In this document: piece by piece, positions 6,072-13,900 of the stretch
Layout: each line of letters begins with the position of its first letter
How positions within the stretch are numbered: the stretch's first letter is position 1
Source: an uncultured bacterium
GTDB taxonomy: Bacteria; UBA4055
Reading direction: 5' to 3'
NCBI GenBank assembly: GCA_937873545.1
Contig: CALMWI010000084.1
Coordinates: forward strand, 1 to 18,709
DNA: 18,709 bases
The notes under the pieces: generated by a model
Database searches by the model: none
Told to the model about the DNA's origin: nothing
The model's input: only the letters and a program-made list of their open reading frames with translations
Program-made: the position numbers and the translations under genes

Positions 6072-7265
6072 ATGGGAAAACTGACGATCTCTTCTAGAAA
6101 TGCGATAATGCAGGAAAGTCCGATAAGAAAACTTGCTCCTTTGGCCGTAAAAGCTAAAAGCCAGGGTGTCCATGTTTACCACCTTAACATTGGTCAACCA
6201 GACATCAAAACTCCTCAGATCATGATAGACGCTTATCATAACATACCTCCCGTAATTGAATACGGTCCCAGCGAGGGGCTTCATTCTTACAGAAAAAAAC
6301 TTGTAAGCTATTATAAAAAAGTTAATATCCCTGTTGATGAATCCAACATCTTTATTACTACAGGCGGCAGTGAGGCAATAATTTTCACATTGTTATCGGC
6401 ATTGTCACCAGGAGATGAAGTTATTATCCCTGAACCTTTTTATACGAACTACAACGGCTTCGCGGTAATGGCCGGAGTAAACGTAGTGCCTATCACGACA
6501 AAAATCGAGAATGGTTTCGATCTGCCCCCGATGAAAGAATTTAAAGCTAAACTTACACCAAAGACAAAAGCTATTGTAATCTGTAATCCCGGCAATCCCA
6601 CAGGCGCTGTTTTCTCCAGAGAAAGACTGCAGGAGCTTGTAAATTTTGCAAGAAAAAATAATTTATATGTCATTTCTGATGAAGTTTACAGAGAATTTAC
6701 ATACGAGGGTAAAGCGACCTCGATTCTCGAGTTCGAAGACTTCGAAGAAAATGCAGTCATGATAGACTCAACATCAAAAAGATATTCAGCCTGCGGTTCA
6801 AGAATTGGGTGCATCGTCACTAAAAACAAAGAGCTTTTAAAGCTGATCCTTAAATTCGGACAGGCAAGACTATGTCCTCCGAGCGTTGATCAGGTAGCGG
6901 CCGAAGCAGCGATTGATACTCCTGATTCTTATTTTAAAGCTGTGAAAAAAGAATATCATAAAAGAAGAGATGTTGCATACGAGGAATTATGCAAGATCCC
7001 CGGAGCCGTTGTTCCGAACCCGAAGGGAGCATTCTATATGGTGGTCGGGCTTCCTGTAAAAGATGCCGATGATTTTGCAAAATGGCTTCTTTCTGATTTC
7101 AGATACAAGAACGAGACTACAATGGTGGCTCCGGCTTCAGGCTTTTATGCAACCGGAGGTTTGGGGAAGAACCAGATCAGGATAGCCTATGTTCTAAAAA
7201 CCGAAGATCTGAAAAAAGCGATCCATATACTTAAACTTGGTCTCGCCGAATATAAAAAGAAATAG
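6072..7265 (+). CDS. PLP-dependent class I/II aminotransferase (aspartate aminotransferase-like)
   Basis: This is a fold-type I PLP enzyme of 397 residues that probably transaminates an amino acid with 2-oxoglutarate; the exact substrate cannot be read from sequence. Visible family landmarks are NIGQPD (39-44), YGPSEGLHSYR (64-74), TTGGSEA (96-102), the NPGNPTG cofactor motif (172-178), SDEVY with D203 contacting the pyridine nitrogen, the PLP-binding Lys K236 in DSTSKRYSACGSRIG with phosphate-binding R244, and the substrate carboxylate Arg R370 in NQIRIAY. It resembles the broad AspB-like archaeal/bacterial subgroup. Start: ATG with GGAG about 7 nt upstream. It is the first gene of a likely three-gene operon, with the next start 14 nt after its TAG; an in-frame TAA follows that TAG after four codons. 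Confidence 0.93.
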   Translation: MGKLTISSRNAIMQESPIRKLAPLAVKAKSQGVHVYHLNIGQPDIKTPQIMIDAYHNIPPVIEYGPSEGLHSYRKKLVSYYKKVNIPVDESNIFITTGGSEAIIFTLLSALSPGDEVIIPEPFYTNYNGFAVMAGVNVVPITTKIENGFDLPPMKEFKAKLTPKTKAIVICNPGNPTGAVFSRERLQELVNFARKNNLYVISDEVYREFTYEGKATSILEFEDFEENAVMIDSTSKRYSACGSRIGCIVTKNKELLKLILKFGQARLCPPSVDQVAAEAAIDTPDSYFKAVKKEYHKRRDVAYEELCKIPGAVVPNPKGAFYMVVGLPVKDADDFAKWLLSDFRYKNETTMVAPASGFYATGGLGKNQIRIAYVLKTEDLKKAIHILKLGLAEYKKK

Positions 7266-7279
7266 CTTATAAGGCCGTA

Positions 7280-7546
7280 ATGTTCGACAACAATCCGAAT
7301 AAAAGACAGTTTTCTATAGCTACATCTAAAAGCCTCAGGATAGACAGAAGTAAACCGCTTCAGGAAAGACTGAAGATAACAAGCTTAACTTCGAATGAAA
7401 GAGGATCCGGCAAAAAAAAATTGGTGCTTTACATTTTACTCCTTATAATAGTAATAGCTATGATCGCACGATATGGTCTAAATCCTTCCGCATCTGATAA
7501 TATGAAGATCGAAGAAAAAGAAATAGAGAAGGTCAATGGAAAATAA
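7280..7546 (+). CDS. Hypothetical 88-residue protein with one transmembrane helix
   Basis: I do not recognise a family. Residues 1-47 are polar and basic (many Lys, Arg and Ser). Residues about 48-65 (LVLYILLLIIVIAMIARY) form one clear hydrophobic helix. The tail (66-88) is acidic and lysine-rich. By the positive-inside rule the N-terminus should be cytoplasmic with a short tail outside. There is no cleavable signal peptide. An A9 run (7412-7420) encodes Lys-Lys-Lys just before the helix. The gene lies 14 nt after the aminotransferase, has AAGG before its ATG, and overlaps the start of the following gene by 11 nt, so it looks like a genuine translated operon member rather than a chance ORF. 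Confidence 0.7.
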   Translation: MFDNNPNKRQFSIATSKSLRIDRSKPLQERLKITSLTSNERGSGKKKLVLYILLLIIVIAMIARYGLNPSASDNMKIEEKEIEKVNGK

Positions 7547-8045
7547 TCAGTATTATTTTGATGCATATTTTGATTTTATAAAATTCGTTGATGAGAGGAT
7601 CATCGAGCTTGAAAAAATTCACGCGAAAAATATTATATGCAAAAAGAAATGCAGTTCTTGCTGCATGGACACAACCGTGCTTCCAATCGAATTTTTTTCA
7701 ATACTTTCAGCTGTAAAAAGCAGAAAGATAAAAATCTCGGTCACAAAAGAAAGCTGCTCCCTGTTAAAAAAATCTTTATGCCAGATATATGAAATAAGAC
7801 CGCTGATATGCAGGACCCACGGGCTTCCTCTAGCCTACGGACAGGATGACGACCCTTTATCCAAGTCAGTTTCTTTCTGCGAACTGAATTTCACAAAAAA
7901 AATACCCGCTTTTAAGGACAGCAATATTCTCGATATGGATGAGCTGAATATTGAACTTGTGAGGCTTAACGAAAAATTTTTAAAGTCATACGACGGAGAA
8001 CTTCCCGAAAGAATGGAGCTGAAAGATCTTATAAACTATTTATAA
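7536..8045 (+). CDS. YkgJ-type cysteine-cluster protein (putative metal/Fe-S binding)
   Basis: This 169-residue protein carries the YkgJ-family cysteine cluster, thought to bind zinc or an iron-sulfur cluster; the cellular role is not established. Cysteines are C35, C39, C42 and C43 (a CxxxCxxCC arrangement), then C74, C82, C92 in RPLICRTHGLPL, and C115. The CQIYEIRPLICRTHG portion is the most diagnostic stretch. No signal peptide or membrane helix is seen. The ATG at 7536 overlaps the preceding gene by 11 nt and has GAAGG within that gene as ribosome site. It is the last gene of the aminotransferase operon and converges with the acyl-CoA synthetase-GNAT gene, with which it overlaps by six bases. 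The family call is reasonable; the function is unknown. Confidence 0.8.
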   Translation: MENNQYYFDAYFDFIKFVDERIIELEKIHAKNIICKKKCSSCCMDTTVLPIEFFSILSAVKSRKIKISVTKESCSLLKKSLCQIYEIRPLICRTHGLPLAYGQDDDPLSKSVSFCELNFTKKIPAFKDSNILDMDELNIELVRLNEKFLKSYDGELPERMELKDLINYL

Positions 8046-10724
8046 TTCCTTTTCAACCTCGACAGTAGAATCTTCCTGCCTTTCCAGTATATCAAATCCT
8101 CGTTTTTTGAACAGCGCGATCATTCTCTGATTGTCAGAAGTCGTCTGAGCATATATTTTCTTTATTCCCCATTTATGAGCTATATCTATACAATAATCGG
8201 TCAGGATTCCGCCGAGATCCTTATTCTGCCATTTATCCGTTATTAGAATGGCATATTCTGCGGTTAAATGTTCAGGATCTGAAATAAGTCTTCCTACACC
8301 TACGAGTTTTTTACTCCCTTCTACATCTATCTCTGCTACTATAGCTATTTCCCGGTCATAATCTATATAGCAATATCGGGTCGCAACATCATGGGATGAC
8401 CACTGAAAAAAATATCTGAACCTTGAATAGATAGATTCTTTTGAGCAGCTTCCTAAAAGCTCCAGCCACAAAGGTTCGTCTTCCGGCTTGATCGGCCTAA
8501 GAACAATATCATGCCCGTCAGCTTTGAATTTTTCGCTGACGAACTCCTCAGGATATGGTTTTAATGCGAGATGAGAATATTTTTCTGCCGGTTTTCCTAT
8601 CATTTCCAGATCAACTACTATCCTTGAATCGAGTGCGAATACTCCTTCTGCGCTAGTCATTAGAGGGTTGATGTCGAGCTCTGTTATTTCAGGATAATCT
8701 GCGGCAAGATAAGACAGCCTTATTATCACCTCGATCAGTTTATCAAGATCGACCGGCGCTTTCCCGCGGTATCCCTTTAGTAAAGGCCATATCCTCAGGT
8801 CTTCAAGCATTCTGCGGGCAAGCCTCTCGTTCAGAGGGGGAAATCCGAGTGATCTGTCTCCGAACAGTTCGGCGGTAACACCTCCGGCTCCGACCAAAAT
8901 CACAGTGCCGAAAACAGCATCTTTCTTGATACCCAGGATCAGCTCAACCGAATCCTTCATTTTAATCATTTTCTGAACAGTAATTCCATCAATTTTCGCA
9001 TCAGGTCTCTTTTCTTTTACATTCGAAATGATTTTATGAAAAGAAAGTTTTGCGTTCTGATCCGAATCTATTCCCACGATAACCCCGCCCGAATCGGATT
9101 TATGTGTTATGTCGGGAGAATCAATTTTGAAAACGACAGGATAGCCGATTTTATTTGATATCTTCACTGCCTCACTTTCATTCGAAGCGCGCACCGGCAC
9201 AGTTACATTGATATCATATGCGGCAAGGAGTTTCTTAGAATTTTCTTCGGATAATATTCTTACATTGTTCTGAATTATTGAGTTGAATTCGTTCCTGATC
9301 TTTTTTCTGTCGAATGAAAAGCTGACAGGAATATCTCTCGGAGTCTCATACAGCGTTTCAAGATTTCGCGCATACTCAACAAGCGTCATAAATGCCCTTA
9401 CCGCCTGTTCGGGTGTCTTATAAGCAGCTATACCCGAATCGTTAAGTATCCTGACGCCTTCACTCATATTTTTTCCGCCGAGCCATGAGGCTAGAATAGG
9501 TTTTTTTGTAGTTTCCTGAAGTTCCCCTACCGCTTTTGCCGTATTTATCGGGTTTGTCATAGCCTGGGGAGTAAGTATTACAAGCACGGCATCAACATTT
9601 TTATCATCGATTACGGCTTTTACTGCTTTTGCGACTCTTTTCGATCTTGCATCACCCAGAACATCAACAGGATTTCCGTGCGACCACTGGTCAGGCAGAT
9701 TCTCGTTCAGAACAGCCATAGTTCCTTCGGAAAGTTTTGCAAGTTTACCTTTTGAAGCAATCAGGGCGTCGGTTGCCATTACCCCGGGTCCTCCAGCATT
9801 AGTGACTATAGCCAGACGAGATCCTTTCGGAATTTTATTTCTTGCTATAAGTTCGGCACAATCAAATATTTCGCCTATATCATAAACTCTTGCAAGTCCT
9901 GTCCTTCTGAAAGCAGCGTCATATACATAATCCTCTGACGCAAGAGCGCCTGTATGAGATGCCGCAACGGCTGCCGATTCCGGAAACCTTCCTGCTTTGT
10001 AAACAATTATAGGCTTAGACCTTGCGAAGGCTCTGGCGGCCGTCATGAATTTTCTTACATTAGTGACTGACTCTATGTACAGAATAATTGACTTTGTCGA
10101 TTCATCTTCGCCGAAATAGTCTATCAGATGACCGTAATCCACATCTATTGTATTTCCGATCGACACAAAGCTGGAAAAACCAATCTTTTCATCCTTCGCC
10201 CAATCCAGAACCGAAGTGCACAATGCGCCTGACTGCGAAATAAAAGCTATACTTCCCTTTTGAGGGGTATCGTTGGCAAAACTAACATTCAAATTAAGTT
10301 CAGGTACAATAATTCCTAAACAATTCGGCCCGATTATACGCATGTTTTTATATTTTAATCTTTCTGCTTTTATAAGATCTTCGAGTTTTTTACCCTCGTC
10401 ACCTGTTTCCTTAAAACCTGATGACATAATTATAATTCCGTTTATGCCTGACTCACCGCATTTTCTAACCCAGTCCGGAACCTGTTTTGCTCCTGTGCAT
10501 ATCACAGCCAGGTCCGGTACCTTCGGCAGACATACCAGATCCGGAAAGCACGGCATGGCCATTACCGATTCGTGCTCTGCACTTATAGGATAAACTACAC
10601 CCTGAAAACCGCTGCCTGCAATATTAGTCAGTACTTTTCCGCTTACGCTGTTCGGATTGGATGATACGCCGATCAGAGCTATTCTTTTCGGTTTGAATAT
10701 GCAATCCAGGTTATGAACATTCAA
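8040..10724 (-). CDS. NDP-forming acyl-CoA synthetase fused to a GNAT acetyltransferase (PatZ/Pat-like)
   Basis: This is an 894-residue fusion, close in length and domain order to the protein lysine acetyltransferase PatZ/Pat of enterobacteria. Domains: CoA-binding Rossmann fold (about 8-135, starting IALIGVSSNPNSVSGK), succinyl-CoA-ligase-like domain (about 155-290, with SQSGAL at 163-168), a second ligase domain (about 300-455), an ATP-grasp domain (about 482-710, with HKSDSGG at 541 and DINPL at 684) and a GNAT domain (about 739-885). H257 in AASHTGALA corresponds to the histidine phosphorylated in ADP-forming acetyl-CoA synthetases, and H541 to the second catalytic histidine of the ATP-grasp part. 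It may therefore be enzymatically active in both halves, or be a CoA-sensing lysine acetyltransferase. The start is a TTG at 10724, supported by GGAG 7 nt upstream. No convincing promoter of its own is seen. Confidence 0.88.
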   Translation of the reverse strand: MNVHNLDCIFKPKRIALIGVSSNPNSVSGKVLTNIAGSGFQGVVYPISAEHESVMAMPCFPDLVCLPKVPDLAVICTGAKQVPDWVRKCGESGINGIIIMSSGFKETGDEGKKLEDLIKAERLKYKNMRIIGPNCLGIIVPELNLNVSFANDTPQKGSIAFISQSGALCTSVLDWAKDEKIGFSSFVSIGNTIDVDYGHLIDYFGEDESTKSIILYIESVTNVRKFMTAARAFARSKPIIVYKAGRFPESAAVAASHTGALASEDYVYDAAFRRTGLARVYDIGEIFDCAELIARNKIPKGSRLAIVTNAGGPGVMATDALIASKGKLAKLSEGTMAVLNENLPDQWSHGNPVDVLGDARSKRVAKAVKAVIDDKNVDAVLVILTPQAMTNPINTAKAVGELQETTKKPILASWLGGKNMSEGVRILNDSGIAAYKTPEQAVRAFMTLVEYARNLETLYETPRDIPVSFSFDRKKIRNEFNSIIQNNVRILSEENSKKLLAAYDINVTVPVRASNESEAVKISNKIGYPVVFKIDSPDITHKSDSGGVIVGIDSDQNAKLSFHKIISNVKEKRPDAKIDGITVQKMIKMKDSVELILGIKKDAVFGTVILVGAGGVTAELFGDRSLGFPPLNERLARRMLEDLRIWPLLKGYRGKAPVDLDKLIEVIIRLSYLAADYPEITELDINPLMTSAEGVFALDSRIVVDLEMIGKPAEKYSHLALKPYPEEFVSEKFKADGHDIVLRPIKPEDEPLWLELLGSCSKESIYSRFRYFFQWSSHDVATRYCYIDYDREIAIVAEIDVEGSKKLVGVGRLISDPEHLTAEYAILITDKWQNKDLGGILTDYCIDIAHKWGIKKIYAQTTSDNQRMIALFKKRGFDILERQEDSTVEVEKEL

Positions 10725-10731
10725 TTTATCG

Positions 10732-10735
10732 CTCC
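10732..10735 (-). promoter_or_regulatory. Ribosome binding site fixing the TTG start of the acyl-CoA synthetase-GNAT gene
   Basis: On the minus strand GGAG precedes the TTG at 10724 by 7 nt. No in-frame ATG or GTG lies nearby with a comparable site, and the CoA-binding domain starts only a few residues later, so TTG is the most likely start. Confidence 0.65.
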
Positions 10736-10756
10736 GGTTGAGTTAATTTTAAAAGA

Positions 10757-10786
10757 CAAAAGGCTTTGATTTCTCAAAGCCTTTTT
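10757..10786 (-). terminator. Intrinsic terminator after tRNA-Phe
   Basis: AAAGGCTTTGA (10759-10769) and TCAAAGCCTTT (10774-10784) form a perfect 11-bp stem with a TTTC loop. On the minus strand it is followed by TTTTGTCTTTT. It lies about 10 nt past the tRNA CCA end. On the plus strand it is followed by a T-run too, so it can work in both directions. Confidence 0.85.
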
Positions 10787-10792
10787 ATCTTA

Positions 10793-10868
10793 TGGTGCCT
10801 CCTCGCGGAATTGAACCACGGACACAAGGATTTTCAGTCCTTTGCTCTACCGACTGAGCTAAGAAGGC
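10793..10868 (-). tRNA. tRNA-Phe (anticodon GAA)
   Basis: The 76-nt cloverleaf folds completely. The acceptor GCCTTCT pairs with AGGAGGC (one T-G pair). The D arm is GCTC/GAGC. The anticodon arm is AAGGA-CTGAAAA-TCCTT with anticodon GAA. The variable loop is 5 nt. The T arm is CGTGG-TTCAATT-CCGCG. Discriminator A is followed by an encoded CCA. It lies 84 nt downstream of rpoC on the same strand. Confidence 0.97.
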
Positions 10869-10890
10869 ATCAAAAATCGGTACGGGGTCA

Positions 10891-10919
10891 AATATACAAT
10901 TATTTCAATACCTTGTCAA
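10891..10919 (-). promoter_or_regulatory. Near-consensus sigma-70 promoter of tRNA-Phe
   Basis: On the minus strand TTGACA (10919-10914), a 17-nt spacer and TATATT (10896-10891) lie just before the tRNA. The stretch after the -10 is GC-rich (TGACCCCG), as in stable-RNA promoters under growth-rate or stringent control. The predicted start leaves a leader of roughly 15 nt before the mature tRNA 5' end. Confidence 0.8.
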
Positions 10920-10951
10920 GCAACTTTTCCTCGCATTTCAAGGCTGCTTTG

Positions 10952-13900
10952 TTAATTTCTGTAACCGTCGTCCTCTGCAACATCTTCGACTACTTCCTGC
11001 TCGAATTTATTTTTAACCTTGATGTAGTTATATTTTGCCAGTCCTGTTCCGCACGGCAGCAGGTTACCCATGATCACATTCTCCTTCAAGCCTTCAAGGT
11101 AGTCTGTCGATGACTTTATGGCTGCGTCTGTAAGAACTTTCGTTGTTTCCTGGAATGAAGCAGCAGAAATGAAAGAGTCAACCTGTAGCGCGGCCTCAGT
11201 AATACCGAGCAGAAGCGGCTTATATGTCGCCGGTCTCGCCGGTCTGAATTCAATAGGTTTCTTATCTTCGTCAGCAAGCTTCTTGTTCCTGTTCTCAACC
11301 TCGTAGGTAATCAGCATTTCGCCTATTTCAAATTTTGAATCTCCCGGGTCGGTCACGATCACTTTGTCATATATGTCAGAATTGTTTCTTGAAAGAACGA
11401 ACTTGCTTACTTTATCGCCCTCAAGGAAAGATGTGTCTCCCGGATTGACGATCTGAACTTTCTGAAGCATTTGTCTAACGATTACCTCAATGTGTTTATC
11501 GTTTGGATTAACGCCCGAACCTCTATAGACCTCTTGTATTTGGTTTACCAGAAAGTGCTGAACTCTTGTTGTTCCAAGTATCTGCAGAATGTCATCAGGT
11601 TTGATCGAACCTTCTGTCAGCTTTTCTCCTGCATAAATAATGTCGCCTTCGTGAACTAGAATATGCTTACCTCTAGGAACATTGTATGTTCTTACTTCGT
11701 TACCGTTCAGATCTTCTACCATAAGGATCTGCGAAGTGCCTTTAAAGTCTCCGTATTTTACTACGCCGTCTATCTCAGCAAGAATAGCAGGGTCTTTCGG
11801 ATCTCTCGCTTCGAACAGCTCGCTTACCCTGGGAAGACCTCCGGTAATATCCTTAGTCTTGCCCTGACTTCTCTGCATCTTGATCAGTACCTGACCTGCT
11901 TTTACCTTGTCGCCGTCATCAACCTGAAGAGCTCCTCCTGAAGGAGGCAGATATTTCGCGATCTCGTTCCCGTTTTTGTCAACAATAAATATTGTCGGCT
12001 TCAATGACCTTTCTTTCGGCTCGATCATCACTTTATATTTCAAACCGACTTTTTCGTCAAAAGAAGTCTTGAAAGTACTTCCGTCAACGATATCTTTGAA
12101 TTTTATTTTTCCGCTTTTCTGGGAAAGAATTACATAGCTGTAAGGATCCCATTTATACAGAATTTCGCCTTTCTTGACTTTCTGCTTTTCTTCAACTAGA
12201 AGTGTCGCTGAATATGGCAGTTTTTCGGTCATAACTTCTTTTCCGAAATCATCGATCAGTCTGAGCAGACCGTTCCTTCTTATAACGATATTGCTTTTAT
12301 CATAATTTACGGTCTCGACGTCTTCAAGCTCAACAATACCGTCATACTTAGCGAACTCTTCGGATTTTATCGTTGCGATATCGGCTGAACCTCCGACATG
12401 GAAAGTTCTAAGTGTAAGCTGAGTTCCCGGTTCTCCGATCGACTGCGCAGCCATGATCCCGACGGCCTCACCGACAGAAACAAGATTTCTTGTAGTCAGG
12501 TTCTGGCCATAGCATTTTGCGCAAATTCCTTTTTTCGATTCGCAGGTTAGAACCGACCTTATTTTTACTTTCTCAACATTATGGTTAACGATCTTCTTAG
12601 CTATAACTTTATCCACGAGTGTTCCTGCTTCGCAGATTATATCTCCGTTCGGATTTTCACTGTAATCGACCACATCCTCTGCAAGCACTCGTCCATAAAT
12701 TCTATCTTCAAAATTCTCAAGAACCTTATCACCTTCTTTCAGATCGGCAATATCAATACCCATTATGGTATTGCAATCTTCTTCGGTAACAACGACATCA
12801 TGGGCGACATCGACAAGCTTTCTGGTAAGATAACCTGCGTCAGCAGTTTTTAAAGCTGTATCGGCAAGACCCTTTCTTCCGCCATGAGTAGAAATGAAGT
12901 AGTCTAGAATAGTAAGCCCGTCTATGAAGTTGGATTTAATAGGATTTTCGATAACAGAATCGGATGATACTTCGATGTTCTTTTGAGGCTTCTGCATAAG
13001 TCCCCTTATACCGCAGATCTGTTTGATCTGGGTTCTGGAGCCCCTTGCTTTTGAGTCCATCATCATAAATACAGGATTGAAACCGCCTTTGTCGAGCCTG
13101 AGATTCTCGTACATGTCGTTTTCTATCTTGTTAGTCGCTTTCGTCCACTCATCAACGACTTTATTATATCTTTCAGTATCTGTTATCTGACCTTCCTCGT
13201 ATGATTCCTTAATCAGTTCTACTTTTTTCTCAGACGCTCTAAGGACTTTATCTTTGAGCGGGGATATAACGAAGTCATCGAGCCCGATCGAAATTCCCGA
13301 TCTTGTCGCATAATAGTACCCGAAGTCTTTTAGTCTGTCAAGAAATAATGCCGTCTGGCTGAATCCGACTTTTTCGATCGCTTCTTCGATTATCTTCTCA
13401 ACATTGGAACTTATCATAAGGTCGTTATAGAATTTATGATCAGAGAGCTCTTTGGGCAGAACTTCATTGAATAACACTCGTCCCGGTGTAGTATCAACGA
13501 ACTCTCCTTTATAGAGGTATTTAATATCCGTATGATAATCCAAAGCTTCGAAATCAAGAGCAAGTTTAATCTCGTCGTTGCTTGAGAATATTTTCGGATT
13601 CTTTTCTCTTTCCGCTTTTCTTTTGGTCATGTAATAAATACCGAGCACCATATCCTGCGTAGGATAAGCAATCGGCCTTCCAGTTGCCGGGTGAAGCAGA
13701 TTGTGGGAGGCCATCATAAGAAGTCTGGCTTCGAGCTTAGCTTCTGGAGAAAGCGGCAGGTGAACGGCCATCTGGTCACCGTCGAAATCTGCGTTGAACG
13801 CTTTACATACCAGCGGATGAAGCTGGATCGCTTTACCTTCTATAAGTACCGGCTGGAATGCCTGAATACCAAGCCTGTGAAGTGTAGGAGCCCTGTTCAA

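Noticed and set aside
7412..7420. A9 run in the 88-residue membrane protein gene as a programmed slippage site
   Set aside because: There is no immediate stop pattern or known precedent for this gene; such runs are expected for lysine codons in AT-rich DNA.
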